This document shows, one piece after another, positions 41,929 to 51,322 of a stretch of DNA of 58,562 bases. The translations under genes and the position numbers were made by a program. The stretch is from contig CALKHR010000104.1 of assembly GCA_937988885.1 (NCBI GenBank), positions 1-58,562 on the forward strand, read 5' to 3'. The stretch's first letter is position 1, and every line of letters starts with the position of its first letter. The notes beneath the pieces were generated by a model, which was not told the origin of the DNA, did no database searches, and saw only the letters and a program-made list of their open reading frames with translations. The stretch is from an uncultured Roseiflexaceae bacterium (GTDB lineage: Bacteria > Chloroflexota > Chloroflexia > Chloroflexales > Roseiflexaceae).

Positions 41929-42963
41929 ATGTGCCACGTAGCCTTCGCCGCGCCCCGCCGCATGTGGTTTTTACTGCTCCTTTTCTCCATCTGCTCTCTG
42001 AGTATCGTTTCCTGCAGTTCACCCGTCTCAACGACTAGTACCCCCGAACAAACATCAGTCAGCGTTCAATTCTCCTGGATACACGAATATTCATCAGTAG
42101 CCTTTTATGCTGCTGAACAAAACAAGCGTTTCGCCAATCAAAACATCGATATCGAGCTCAAAGCGGGTGGATATGTCGCCGATGGATACATTTCGCCCAT
42201 TGACGAGGTATTGAACGGCACCGTAGATTTCGGCATCACCAGTGCAAGCGATATTTTGCTTGCGCGTGCGGCAGGAAAGCCTGTTGTATCGATCGCAACC
42301 ATCTTTCAACGTAGCCCGTTTGCGATCATCTCACTTGAAAAAAGTGGTATTAAACAGCCAAAACAGTTGATCGACAAGCGTATTACCAGCAACGATGCAA
42401 CTTCGGACCAACTACTCAAAAGCTTTCTCATGCTTCAAAACATGAATGCCGAAGATATCTCGATTGTGCCACGCACAAGCTACGGGATCGAGCAGTTAGT
42501 CAATGATGAAGTTGATGCAATGACGGCATGGGTGATCAACGAAGGCGTATTGCTCGAAGAAGCGAATGCTGACTACAATGTCATGTTACTGAGCGACTAT
42601 GGTGTCGAGAGCTACGAACTCACGATTTTCACAACCGAAAAGACGATCGCCGAGCGGCCCGACTTGGTACGACGCTTTCTAACCGCAACCTTCCAAGGCA
42701 TGCAAGATGCGATCAACGATCCAGACAAAGCCGTCGACTTCATTATGCTGTATAACGATCAACTGGATAGAGACGGTCAACGACGCCGACTGCATGCCAC
42801 CTTACCTCTACTCAACCCTCCAGGCACTCAACTCGGCCATATGGACCCCGAAGTATGGCGATTCACCCATCAGATCGTGAGCCAACTCGAACCATCAGTG
42901 CTCACCCTCAACCCCGAGCAGGCATATACCAACAGCTTTCATGATCAAAGCATAGCGAAATAG
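41929..42963 (+). CDS. NMT1/THI5-like substrate-binding lipoprotein, orphan
   Basis: This 344-residue exported solute-binding protein of the SsuA/THI5 type has a signal peptide ending at SIVSCSSP, where the Cys would be lipidated. The first lobe starts VSVQFSWIHEYSSVAFYAAEQNKRF and continues GTVDFGITSASDILLARAAGKPVVSIATIFQRSPFAI, the NMT1 pattern. Substrates in this family are sulfonates, pyrimidines, nitrate and thiamine precursors; which applies is unknown. No permease or ATPase is present. Instead a membrane sensor begins 7 nt after the stop, so this protein probably delivers its ligand to a receptor. AAAGGAG lies about 10 nt upstream of the ATG. Confidence 0.85.
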   Translation: MCHVAFAAPRRMWFLLLLFSICSLSIVSCSSPVSTTSTPEQTSVSVQFSWIHEYSSVAFYAAEQNKRFANQNIDIELKAGGYVADGYISPIDEVLNGTVDFGITSASDILLARAAGKPVVSIATIFQRSPFAIISLEKSGIKQPKQLIDKRITSNDATSDQLLKSFLMLQNMNAEDISIVPRTSYGIEQLVNDEVDAMTAWVINEGVLLEEANADYNVMLLSDYGVESYELTIFTTEKTIAERPDLVRRFLTATFQGMQDAINDPDKAVDFIMLYNDQLDRDGQRRRLHATLPLLNPPGTQLGHMDPEVWRFTHQIVSQLEPSVLTLNPEQAYTNSFHDQSIAK

Positions 42964-42970
42964 GATCACT

Positions 42971-44614
42971 ATGGACCTGCGCCCATCACCTACAATCAGT
43001 GCCTCATTACCCTTTTGGCGCCAGTTGCGCTGGCATTTGATAGCATCGTATGTTGTGCTGGCCATCGTGCCGGTCATCCTGATCCAAACGCTCACGATCA
43101 ACCGAACCCGTGATGAGCTTCAAACACACGTCTTCGAGAAGCTCGAATCGATCGCCGATATCAAACGCGATCAGATCGAAACGTGGATCAAGGATAGCGC
43201 GATCAGTTTACAACTGTTCCTCTCTGAGCCTGTGAGCAGCCAACTGCTTCAATTCGCTCAAGCGCCCGATGAGGCTCAGCAAGAGCGAATCAATCAATTA
43301 CTCAAGCAGGCCACCAGCACAGAGACAGAACAATCGATCCACTTCCAAGAAGTGTTTCTCTATCTCCCCGATGGGCGTATCATCGCGGCCTCAGACGAAT
43401 CGCTGCTAGGGCGGATAGTGAATCGTCAACCGTATTTCAATGCGAGCTTAGAGGGGAATTACGTCCAATCGCCCTACTACAGCCCGAGCAGCAACGAACT
43501 CCAGATGATTCTCACACAGCCGCTGTACAACGCACAACAGCAACTAATTGCAGTGGTTGGCGTGCAGTTGGACCTCTCCATTCTCGGTGAGATCATGTTA
43601 TCGCGCAGCGGCCTCGGCGAAACAGGCGAAACGTATTTGGTCAGCCTCGAAAGCCGGTACCTGCTGACACCCAGCCGCTTTGAGGGGTATCCGCTTACAC
43701 GGGCCTACCATAGCGAAGGGATCAACAAAGCGCTGCAAGGGCTCAACGGCTCCAATATCTACACCAACTATCGCATTCCGGGCGAATCTGTTATGGGTGT
43801 GTACCGTTGGATCCCCGAGATGCAGGCAGGTCTGTTAGCGGAGATTGAGGTGGCCGAAGCTCAGGCGTCGATTAACGAAATTCAACAGAATAATCAACTG
43901 CTGCTGATTATGATCAGCTTGATCGCACTGAGTATCGGTTTGTCTATCGCTGCTTACCTTGCCCGCCCCATCTTGGCGCTCACTCAAACAGCATCACGTA
44001 TCAGCCAAGGCGATTTCAGCCAACGTGCTGAGGTGTTGACGCGCAACGAAATTGGCGTATTAGCGGAGGGTTTTAACACAATGCTTGCGCGGCTTGAGCA
44101 GAATATGCAAGAGCTTGAGCAACGTGTCACCGAGCGCACAGCCGAATTGCAGCAGGCACTCGATGAACGCAACACCACACTCAATGAACTGCGCGCCTCC
44201 ATCGATGCCCGCGAAACGCTTGAACAGACCATTCAAGAACTCTCTAGCCCTGTGTTACCAGTTCTCGAAGGCGTGATTGTGATGCCGCTGATCGGAGCGA
44301 TCGATAGCACCCGTGCCGAATTGCTGATCAACTCGTTCATGCAGGCTATCGAGCAGCACCGCGCCAATGTGGCCATCATCGATGTCACGGGTGTCCCGAT
44401 GATCGATACCCAAATCGCTCGGGTGCTCGTGTCGGCAGCGGAGGCAGCCAAGCTGCTAGGCGCCAAGCCGATCTTGGTGGGCATCCGCCCCGAACTCGCA
44501 CAAGTCATCGTTGGGTTGGGCCTCGACCTCTCAGGTCTCACCACCCAAGCGGATCTCGCCAGTGGTGTTCGCTACGCCGCAACCCATAGCAGACAACTGC
44601 ACCTCAAGTCGTAA
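42971..44614 (+). CDS. Cache-HAMP-STAS membrane sensor (RsbR-like output)
   Basis: This 547-residue sensor has a first helix at about 16-36 (HLIASYVVLAIVPVILIQTL) and a double-Cache periplasmic domain at about 40-290 (LPDGRIIAASDESLLGR, LSRSGLGETGETYLVS). A second helix (LLLIMISLIALSIGLSIAAYL) precedes a HAMP domain, a coiled coil with TERTAELQQ, and a C-terminal STAS domain (about 430-540). The STAS motif is VAIIDVTGVPMIDTQIA, with the Thr positions used for phosphorylation in RsbR proteins. It is neither a kinase nor a chemoreceptor, so output probably goes through a stressosome-like partner-switch. It is tightly linked to the binding protein upstream. Confidence 0.85.
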   Translation: MDLRPSPTISASLPFWRQLRWHLIASYVVLAIVPVILIQTLTINRTRDELQTHVFEKLESIADIKRDQIETWIKDSAISLQLFLSEPVSSQLLQFAQAPDEAQQERINQLLKQATSTETEQSIHFQEVFLYLPDGRIIAASDESLLGRIVNRQPYFNASLEGNYVQSPYYSPSSNELQMILTQPLYNAQQQLIAVVGVQLDLSILGEIMLSRSGLGETGETYLVSLESRYLLTPSRFEGYPLTRAYHSEGINKALQGLNGSNIYTNYRIPGESVMGVYRWIPEMQAGLLAEIEVAEAQASINEIQQNNQLLLIMISLIALSIGLSIAAYLARPILALTQTASRISQGDFSQRAEVLTRNEIGVLAEGFNTMLARLEQNMQELEQRVTERTAELQQALDERNTTLNELRASIDARETLEQTIQELSSPVLPVLEGVIVMPLIGAIDSTRAELLINSFMQAIEQHRANVAIIDVTGVPMIDTQIARVLVSAAEAAKLLGAKPILVGIRPELAQVIVGLGLDLSGLTTQADLASGVRYAATHSRQLHLKS

Positions 44615-44637
44615 ACCCACGCGTATATCGCGTAACA

Positions 44638-44679
44638 AATCGAGCCACGCACAGTACGTTCGCTGTGTGTGGCTCGATT
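44638..44679. terminator. Bidirectional hairpin between the sensor and comM
   Basis: AATCGAGCCACGCACAG (44638-44654) pairs with 44663-44679 over 17 bp, with one mismatch. The two flanking genes converge here, so it can terminate both. Confidence 0.7.
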
Positions 44680-44697
44680 CAACTATGCCTTGCACCG

Positions 44698-46218
44698 TCA
44701 CTCAGCTATACGAGGCCGATACTGAAGCGCTTCGGCAAGGTGCGCTGGCGCGATATGCTCAGCACCAGCCAGATCGGCGATGGTGCGCGCCAGCTTCAGC
44801 ACCCGATGATACGAGCGAGCCGACAGGTGAAGTTGGTGCATCGCCGCCTGCATCAAGCGCTGACCTGGCTCATCGAGCTGACAGAATCGGCGCACTTCGG
44901 CTGGCCCCATATCGGCATTGGTGCGCAGCCGATTGGTGTGAGCGTAGCGCTGCACCTGGATCTCGCGCGCGGCAGCCACGCGCTGCCGGATGCTCGCCGA
45001 AGCCTCGCCCTGCCGCGCGGTGCTGAGCTTCTCGTACTGGACGCGCGGCACCTCCACGTGAATGTCGATGCGCTCCATCAACGGCCCCGAAATCCGCTTC
45101 TGATAGCGAGCCACCACACCTGGAGAGCAGGTACACTGCTTCTCGGGATCGCCGTAATAGCCGCAAGGACAAGGATTCATCGCGCCGATCAGGATGAAAT
45201 TGGCCGGAAAGGTGATCGTGCCACTGGCGCGGCTAATCGTGACGATGCGATCTTCCAGAGGTTGACGCAGAACCTCAAGCGTTTGCTGGCCAAACTCAGG
45301 CAACTCATCGAGGAAGAGCACGCCCCGATGGGCACGAGTGATCTCACCGGGGCGGATTCGAGAGCCGCCACCCACTAAGCCAGCCTGCGAGATAGTATGG
45401 TGGGGCGCGCAGAATGGCCGTTGCCGTATCAGCGGCGTGCTCGGCGGCAGCATACCGCTCACCGAGTAGATCTTGGTCACCTCGAGCGCTTCCGCAAGCT
45501 CCATCGGCGGCAGGATCGAGGGCACCGCCCGTGCCATCAACGTCTTGCCGGAGCCAGGAGGCCCACACATAAGCAGGTTGTGGCCACCTGCTGCTGCGAC
45601 CTCCAAGGCCCGCTTGACGTGATCCTGCCCTTTGATATCGGTGAAATCGACTGGGTACTGCGGCTCTTCGTCGTATGTTTGAGGGGGAGCGAGGTAGGGT
45701 TGAAGCTGATGTTCGCCACGAATATGGGCAGCCAGATCAGCTAGCGAGCGCACGGGTATCACCGTCGTGCCATCGACCAAGCCAGCCTCGGGAGCATCCT
45801 CGTGCGGCACGTAGACCGTCTCGATGCCGTACTGTTTTGCGATACTGACCATCGGCAGGATGCCGTCGGTATGCCGCAGTGTGCCATCTAAACTGAGCTC
45901 GCCGACGAATAACGAACGCTCCACATTGCCACAGATCTGCTCGCTGGCCATCAGCAAGCCAATCGCGATCGGCAGATCGTAGGCGGGGCCGGCCTTGCGC
46001 AGATCGGCGGGCGCAAGGTTGACAGTGAGGCGCTTCATCGGAAACGTATTGCCAGAATTGCGGACGGCTGCACGTACTCGTTCTTTCGCCTCTTGCACGG
46101 CTGTATCGGGTAGACCAACGATCATAAAGGCGGGGAGGCCTTGGCTGATATCAACTTCGACTTCGACAGGCTTGCCTTCAAGGCCAACAACCGCACAACT
46201 ATAGACTTTTGCAAGCAT
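44698..46218 (-). CDS. comM: YifB/ComM-family Mg-chelatase-like AAA+ ATPase
   Basis: ComM is a hexameric helicase that widens branch migration during natural transformation. The N-terminal domain starts VYSCAVVGLEGKPVEVEVDISQGLPAFMIVGLPDTAVQEAKERVRAA. The ATPase has Walker A GPPGSGKTLMARA, Walker B LFLDELPEF, and a zinc-ribbon-like CPCGYYGDPEKQCTC insert. The C-terminal domain ends with RSYHRVLKLARTIADLAG and ALQYR. The start at 46218 is set by GGAG 6 nt upstream on the minus strand. The length (506 residues) is normal. It is a single-gene unit. Confidence 0.94.
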   Translation of the reverse strand: MLAKVYSCAVVGLEGKPVEVEVDISQGLPAFMIVGLPDTAVQEAKERVRAAVRNSGNTFPMKRLTVNLAPADLRKAGPAYDLPIAIGLLMASEQICGNVERSLFVGELSLDGTLRHTDGILPMVSIAKQYGIETVYVPHEDAPEAGLVDGTTVIPVRSLADLAAHIRGEHQLQPYLAPPQTYDEEPQYPVDFTDIKGQDHVKRALEVAAAGGHNLLMCGPPGSGKTLMARAVPSILPPMELAEALEVTKIYSVSGMLPPSTPLIRQRPFCAPHHTISQAGLVGGGSRIRPGEITRAHRGVLFLDELPEFGQQTLEVLRQPLEDRIVTISRASGTITFPANFILIGAMNPCPCGYYGDPEKQCTCSPGVVARYQKRISGPLMERIDIHVEVPRVQYEKLSTARQGEASASIRQRVAAAREIQVQRYAHTNRLRTNADMGPAEVRRFCQLDEPGQRLMQAAMHQLHLSARSYHRVLKLARTIADLAGAEHIAPAHLAEALQYRPRIAE

Positions 46219-46440
46219 CACGTTCTCCGTGGTTGGTGTGTTGATAGCCACAATGCCAGAGAGAGCGGGCAGGCAAGAGAAAGTGAAACAAGTGTATCAC
46301 GATGCATCAAACAACATATCCGCCAACTAGCCAATTCTTCTGTATGTATTTTTCCTGCAATTTGCTCATCAGGTTGCGCTACAATATCGAACCGCAATGC
46401 GTACAAAACCTAGCGAAGTGACTAGGCATCATCAACCTAT

Positions 46441-47328
46441 ATGAATACTCTCGTTTGGCAACAGAAACACCTCCAAGAACTCCAGCATCGGTTCGATGCA
46501 CTACGGGCACTGCCAGATGGCATACTCACTGAACAAACAGACGGACCTCATCACATCCAAATCGTGAAGCATAAGGGACAGATCTTCTTCTATTTTATCG
46601 ACGCAGGCACTGGCGACTTGGTCGGGCCGATGTCGCGCTTGGCGTTGGATACGCCGTTGCATTTGCTGGCCGAGTACACGCAGTCGGCGATGCTCACGCT
46701 GTTGTGGCGGCCTCAGCCCGCGCGCGTCTGCTTGCTGGGGTTAGCGGGTGGGCGCTTGTCGCTGCTGTTTTACCATCTGTTCCCCGAGATGCTGATCGAC
46801 AATATCGACGTGGACCCGACCGCCGCCACGATCGCGAGCACCTATTTCGGGCTGACGTTCGATGAACGCCAACGGCTGACGCTCTGCGACGCGCGCGCCT
46901 TCCTGCACGAGCAGGCGGTGCCGAACAGTTACGATATCGTGGTGATGGATGCCTTCAGCGATTCGAGCGATGATCTCGATCATTTGGCGACGTGCGAGTT
47001 TTATGCGGATGTACGGCGGTGCTTGGTGCGCGACGGGGTGCTAGCGGTGAACCTGCTCAAATCCGATCAGCACTTCTTCGAGAAGGCCAAGACGCTGTTA
47101 GAGAGCTTCCGCCATGTGTTGGTGGCCGAATACAAGCGGAGCATGGTGATGTTCGGCAGCGACCAGCGCGCACCCACCGAGATTCGGCGGCGGGCCGAGC
47201 AACTGCAGCGACGCCACAACTTCAGTTTCCCGTTCGTGGAGCGGGCGATGGATCTCCAGCTCTACCGCACAACCGAGGCGGCCAAGGCGCGCCCACTGCG
47301 CGAGGTGAGCGTGTTGCGCGACGCGTAA
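46441..47328 (+). CDS. Spermidine synthase-like methyltransferase-fold protein
   Basis: This 295-residue protein of the polyamine-synthase fold has VCLLGLAGGRLSLLFYHLFP (the glycine-rich SAM/dcSAM loop) and NIDVDPTAATIASTYFGL with the binding acid. YDIVVMDAFSD is the segment where spermidine synthases have their catalytic Asp. The N-terminus (DGPHHIQIVKHKGQIFFYF) is shorter than in SpeE proper. Many such proteins in this phylum are uncharacterised, so polyamine synthesis is only possible. It is a single gene with a strong terminator. Confidence 0.78.
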   Translation: MNTLVWQQKHLQELQHRFDALRALPDGILTEQTDGPHHIQIVKHKGQIFFYFIDAGTGDLVGPMSRLALDTPLHLLAEYTQSAMLTLLWRPQPARVCLLGLAGGRLSLLFYHLFPEMLIDNIDVDPTAATIASTYFGLTFDERQRLTLCDARAFLHEQAVPNSYDIVVMDAFSDSSDDLDHLATCEFYADVRRCLVRDGVLAVNLLKSDQHFFEKAKTLLESFRHVLVAEYKRSMVMFGSDQRAPTEIRRRAEQLQRRHNFSFPFVERAMDLQLYRTTEAAKARPLREVSVLRDA

Positions 47329-47333
47329 TGAGT

Positions 47334-47375
47334 AAAGCGGATGATCTGCCGTTTGGCCTATCATCCGCTTTTGTT
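47334..47375. terminator. Bidirectional Rho-independent terminator
   Basis: AAAGCGGATGAT (47334-47345) pairs with ATCATCCGCTTT (47360-47371), followed by TGTTT on the plus strand and preceded by a matching A-run for the minus strand. It serves the converging neighbours on both sides. Confidence 0.85.
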
Positions 47376-47389
47376 TATTAGGGAACAGC

Positions 47390-48295
47390 CTACGCTTCGC
47401 TGGCAGGTGCAGCGACCTCGAAGCCTGCCAAGTGTTCGAGCGCCTTGATCAGGGCGTGGTTGCCCTCGGAGCCAAGCCCCTGTGATTGCAGCGTGCGGTA
47501 GAGTTGGAAGATCAGCGAAGTGCCCGGCAGCGGAACGCCAAGTTGATCGGCGGCGGAGAGCACCAGCCGAAGGTCCTTCTGCTGAAGGTCGATGGTGAAG
47601 CCGGGCCGCCAATCGCGCTTGAGCACCTGCGGGCCACGATTCGCCAGCATCCAACTGCCCGCTGCACCGCCAACAACGGCTGCCAGCGCCTTTTCGAGAT
47701 CGACGCCGCCAGCCTGAGCGAACAGGAGCGCTTCGGCGGCAGCCAGCATGTTGCCCACCACGAGAATCTGATTCACGAGCTTGACGGTCTGGCCCGCGCC
47801 GAGTTCGCCAACGTGGGTGATCGTCTTGCCCATGGCTTGAAAGACGGGCATGGCTCGTTCGACATCGGCTGCGTCGCCGCCGACCATGATGCTCAGCGTG
47901 CCACGCGCCGCGCCTTCGCTGCCGCCCGATACGGGCGCATCGAGCATGCGGATGCCCTTCTCGGCCAGTTTGGCGGCGATCTCTTTGGTGGCCTGCGGGC
48001 TGATGGTGCTCATATCGATCACCAACGCGCCTGGCTTTGCGCCGTGGATCACGCCGTTCTCGCCCAAAATCACCTGCTCCACGTCGGGAGTGTCGCTGAC
48101 ACAGGTGATGATGATGTCGGATTGGGCGGCAAGATCGCTCGGGCTGGTGGTAGCGGTTGCGCCAGCGGCAACAAATTCGTCCATTCGCGCGGCGCTGCGG
48201 TTCCACACGCGCAATTCAAATCCGGCCTTCAGGAGGTTGTGGCTCATGCCGCGGCCCATGATGCCAAGGCCAATGAAGCCTACTCGTTCGCTCAT
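47390..48295 (-). CDS. Beta-hydroxyacid dehydrogenase (3-hydroxyisobutyrate / tartronate semialdehyde reductase family)
   Basis: This 301-residue NAD(P)-dependent enzyme has the N-terminal Rossmann motif GFIGLGIMGRGMSHNLLKAG, the substrate loop DAPVSGGSEGAARGTLSIMVGG, and the catalytic Lys in GAGQTVKLVNQ. The C-terminal helices include KDLRLVLSAADQLGVPLPGT. The start at 48295 follows GAGGGAG by 5 nt. Candidate substrates are 3-hydroxyisobutyrate or tartronate semialdehyde; the sequence alone does not decide. It is divergent from the alcohol dehydrogenase. Confidence 0.9.
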   Translation of the reverse strand: MSERVGFIGLGIMGRGMSHNLLKAGFELRVWNRSAARMDEFVAAGATATTSPSDLAAQSDIIITCVSDTPDVEQVILGENGVIHGAKPGALVIDMSTISPQATKEIAAKLAEKGIRMLDAPVSGGSEGAARGTLSIMVGGDAADVERAMPVFQAMGKTITHVGELGAGQTVKLVNQILVVGNMLAAAEALLFAQAGGVDLEKALAAVVGGAAGSWMLANRGPQVLKRDWRPGFTIDLQQKDLRLVLSAADQLGVPLPGTSLIFQLYRTLQSQGLGSEGNHALIKALEHLAGFEVAAPASEA

Positions 48296-48528
48296 GTGTC
48301 TCCCTCGCGCTATGATTGCAACTGTGACTGGTAAATCTCGGCTATTGTACCGCACATTCACGCTTCAGCGACAAACGCGAACAATTGCCGAACGAGTATA
48401 ATGGTGGCGCTCGCTTCCTGCTTTTGTGCCTTCGGGCTGCGCCTACCTCCATTGAGTCAACGGCGTATCTGCCAATAGGCATACCACAACATCGTCCGCG
48501 AAATGCTGAATATTGAGGAGCATGTGAT

Positions 48529-49557
48529 ATGAAAGCTGTCCGTATGATCGGGGTGAATCAGCCGCTCGAACTGCACGATATTCCGATCCCCGAGCCTGGT
48601 GAGCGCGATATCCTGGTGCGCGTGCGGGCTGCGGGTATCTGCCATTCCGATGCGCACTATCGGGCGGGGCGCTCGCGGGTGGAGCCGCTGCCGTTGACGC
48701 TCGGCCACGAGGTGGCGGGCGAGGTGGTGAAGGTGGGCGCGCAGGTGACGCAGGTGAGTGTGGGCGACCGAGTGTGTCTGCACTACAACATCTCGTGCGG
48801 CGATTGTTATTACTGCAGCACTGGCAACGAGCAGTTTTGCCCGCATGTGAAGATGCTCGGCCACTTCACCGATGGCGGGTATGCTGAGTATATCGCTGTG
48901 CCAGCTCGCAACGCCATCCGCTTGCCCGATGAGATCCCGTTCGAGCAGGGCGCGACGCTGATGTGCGCGTCGGCGACCTCGTTCCACGCGCTGCGCAAGT
49001 CGCGCTTGCGTGCGGGTGAGACGGCGGCGGTGTTCGGCGTGGGAGGCCTGGGCATGTCAGCGATCCAGTTGGCACGGGCCTTTGGCGCGCTGGAGGTCTA
49101 CGCGGTGGACATTCACCCACGCAAGTTGGAGTTGGCCGCAGAGTTCGGCGCGATCCCGATCAACGCCAAGGAGCTCGATCCTGTGGCTGAGATCCGGCGT
49201 TTGACCAACGGGCGCGGCGTGGATGTGTCGCTTGAACTGATCGGCTTGCCGCTGACGATGCGCCAAGCGGTGCAATCGCTGGGTGTGATGGGCCGCGCGG
49301 TGATCGCGGGCATCAGCGACCTGCCGCTGGAGATCGACACGTACCGCGAACTGTTGGGCAACGAGGCCGAGATCATCGGCTCGAACGACCATCTGTTACA
49401 GGAGTTGCCGTTGCTGGTGGATATGGCGCGGCGCGGCGTGCTCGATACGTCGAAGATCGTCACGCGGGTGGTGCCGCTGGATGCCGAGGCGATCAACCAG
49501 ACGCTCGACGCGCTGGAGGGCTTCAGCGGCGATGTGCGCACGGTGATCGTGCCATAA
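48529..49557 (+). CDS. Zinc-dependent medium-chain alcohol dehydrogenase
   Basis: This 342-residue MDR enzyme has catalytic zinc ligands AGICHSD (Cys) and LGHEVAGEV (His-Glu). The structural zinc uses the four cysteines in SCGDCYYCSTGNEQFC. The cofactor loop is VFGVGGLGMSAIQLARAF, with an Asp (YAVDIH) that favours NAD over NADP. The likely substrate is a primary or secondary alcohol, not determinable here. It begins 234 bp after the divergent dehydrogenase. Confidence 0.92.
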   Translation: MKAVRMIGVNQPLELHDIPIPEPGERDILVRVRAAGICHSDAHYRAGRSRVEPLPLTLGHEVAGEVVKVGAQVTQVSVGDRVCLHYNISCGDCYYCSTGNEQFCPHVKMLGHFTDGGYAEYIAVPARNAIRLPDEIPFEQGATLMCASATSFHALRKSRLRAGETAAVFGVGGLGMSAIQLARAFGALEVYAVDIHPRKLELAAEFGAIPINAKELDPVAEIRRLTNGRGVDVSLELIGLPLTMRQAVQSLGVMGRAVIAGISDLPLEIDTYRELLGNEAEIIGSNDHLLQELPLLVDMARRGVLDTSKIVTRVVPLDAEAINQTLDALEGFSGDVRTVIVP

Positions 49558-49573
49558 CGCTCATCATGAGGTG

Positions 49574-49606
49574 ACGGCTGCCCGTTGAGGCAGCCGTTGC
49601 TGGTTT
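49574..49606 (+). terminator. Hairpin after the alcohol dehydrogenase
   Basis: ACGGCTGCC (49574-49582) pairs with GGCAGCCGT (49589-49597), followed by TGCTGGTTTG. A moderate terminator candidate. Confidence 0.6.
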
Positions 49607-49708
49607 GTTAGGGCTGCAACTTCGGGCATTCGCCGATAGTCTTATGGTAGACGTTCATACACGAACATGTTATGCTATCGATAAAGAGATTTTACCAAAA
49701 TAAATGTT

Positions 49709-50440
49709 ATGTCAATTCTCTCAATACCAATCCGATCAACCACCGAGACTCGCTGCGCTGCTTGCGGCGGCCTCTTGATAGGTGGTTATTATTATCTCGA
49801 GCACCGTACTGAGCGTTATTGCGCCGATTGCATCGCTAATCGACCGCGCTGCGATACCTGCTCGGCGCCTGTTGGGCCGCAGCACTGGACGCTGCACGAC
49901 GGTCGGGTGCAGTGCTCGCGCTGCCACAGCACGGCGATCTACGACACTGCGATCGCCACGCAGTTGTTCAACGAGACGGTGGAGGCGGTGGTGCGCCAAC
50001 TTGGCCTGCAATTGCGGGTGGGTGTGGACTTTCGCTTGGCCGATGCGCCTTTGCTGGCCCGCATGCGTGCCGAAGGCGGCTTCGTAGGGGAGGAGCGCAC
50101 GCTTGGGCTGTACCACCGCAATGGGCGCATTCGCACCATCTACGTGTTGTACGGCTTGCCCAAGCTGAGTTTCCGCACGGTGGTGGCGCACGAGTATGCC
50201 CACGCGTGGCAGGGCGAGACGTGCCCGCTGCTTGAGGACGACCGCCTGCGCGAGGGGTTTGCCGAGTGGGTCGCCTACCGCCATTTGTTGTATTTGGGCT
50301 GCACCAAAGCGGCTCAGCGGATGCTGACCTCGCAGCACCCCTATCGCCCATTGCTAGAGGAAGTGTTGGCGCTCGACGAGCGGATTGGCCCGGCTGGCGT
50401 TGTGGCGCATATTCTGGCGGTCGGGCGCGGGGCAGCCTAA
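49709..50440 (+). CDS. DA1-like peptidase with LIM-type zinc ribbons
   Basis: This 243-residue protein has two zinc-ribbon/LIM-like modules at the N-terminus (CAACGG, YCADC, RCDTC, CSRCH; four CxxC pairs in residues about 16-75) followed by a peptidase domain. The metal motif is HEYAH (His161, Glu162, His165) with a downstream EGFAEW (Glu182, Glu186). This matches the HExxH...EG..E layout of plant DA1, a LIM-domain peptidase that cuts growth regulators. There is no signal peptide, so it should act in the cytoplasm. The target is unknown. It stands alone; the ribosome site is weak. Confidence 0.8.
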   Translation: MSILSIPIRSTTETRCAACGGLLIGGYYYLEHRTERYCADCIANRPRCDTCSAPVGPQHWTLHDGRVQCSRCHSTAIYDTAIATQLFNETVEAVVRQLGLQLRVGVDFRLADAPLLARMRAEGGFVGEERTLGLYHRNGRIRTIYVLYGLPKLSFRTVVAHEYAHAWQGETCPLLEDDRLREGFAEWVAYRHLLYLGCTKAAQRMLTSQHPYRPLLEEVLALDERIGPAGVVAHILAVGRGAA

Positions 50441-50464
50441 CCGCTCCCGCGCCACGTTCCCTTG

Positions 50465-51322
50465 CTACACGAACAACGGCTCCATCGCTAAATCGGCGTG
50501 CATCGCATCCATCACCTCGTTGCTTGGGCGTGCCTCGAAGCGGTTGGCGGCGTCGAGCACCTTGGGCAGCAGGTTGATGTCGCCCGCGGTGTTGAGGAAC
50601 ACGTTCGGTCGCCCGAGCACCCAATGCACGGCCCGATCGATGTCGGCCTGCTCAGACAGCGGCTCGTACCAGGTTGCGGTGTTCTGCTCGCGAGCGCCCC
50701 ACTGCCCACGCGCGATCGCCTTGATCGTCTGCACCGCCACGTTACGCTCCTGGCAGATTTGCAACAACGCCTCGAAATCGGCGGCGTAGGTCGGATTCTG
50801 CATCAGCACGTAGTTGTAGGGCAGCAGCACCGAATCGAAATCGAACCGTTCGAGGCTGCGGCGATGCATCGCGGCGATCGTGATGCCGTGGCCCGTCACT
50901 CCCAAGAATCGCACGAGGCCCTGTTCGCGCGCTTCGATCAGCGCCTCTAGCGCGCCACCCGGCCCCATAGCGACTTCCCACTCCTGCGGATCCGCCAGAT
51001 TGTGCATCTGGAGCAGGTCGATCTGGTCAACCCGCAGGCGTTCCAGCGAGCGGTGCAGTTCCTCACGAGCTTTGGCGTAGGTGCGCTCGCCCGTCTTCGT
51101 CGCGAGGAAGAATGCCTTGCGATGTTGCGCCATCCAAGGGCCCAAGCGCAATTCGGAATCGGCGTAGCTCGGCGCGGTATCGATGTGATTCACTCCATAC
51201 GAAAACAGGAGATCTAACGCCCGATCCGCCTCCAACTGCGTGAGTTTGCCCAATGCAAACGCGCCAAAGATCGTGCGGCTGCTGAGATGTCCCGTTCGCC
51301 CAAATGGTTGTGTGGCGATCAT
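50465..51322 (-). CDS. Aldo/keto reductase
   Basis: This 286-residue (alpha/beta)8 oxidoreductase has the catalytic set Asp and Tyr in DTAPSYADSE, Lys in FLATKTGER, and His in LLQMHNL. The barrel lacks the long NADPH loop of human enzymes, and the C-terminal helices contain AVHWVLGRPNVFLNTAGDINLLPKVLDAA, typical of the bacterial AKR group with single-gene neighbours. The start at 51322 is preferred (AAGGAAA about 8 nt upstream) over 51364. The substrate is unknown. Confidence 0.9.
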   Translation of the reverse strand: MIATQPFGRTGHLSSRTIFGAFALGKLTQLEADRALDLLFSYGVNHIDTAPSYADSELRLGPWMAQHRKAFFLATKTGERTYAKAREELHRSLERLRVDQIDLLQMHNLADPQEWEVAMGPGGALEALIEAREQGLVRFLGVTGHGITIAAMHRRSLERFDFDSVLLPYNYVLMQNPTYAADFEALLQICQERNVAVQTIKAIARGQWGAREQNTATWYEPLSEQADIDRAVHWVLGRPNVFLNTAGDINLLPKVLDAANRFEARPSNEVMDAMHADLAMEPLFV

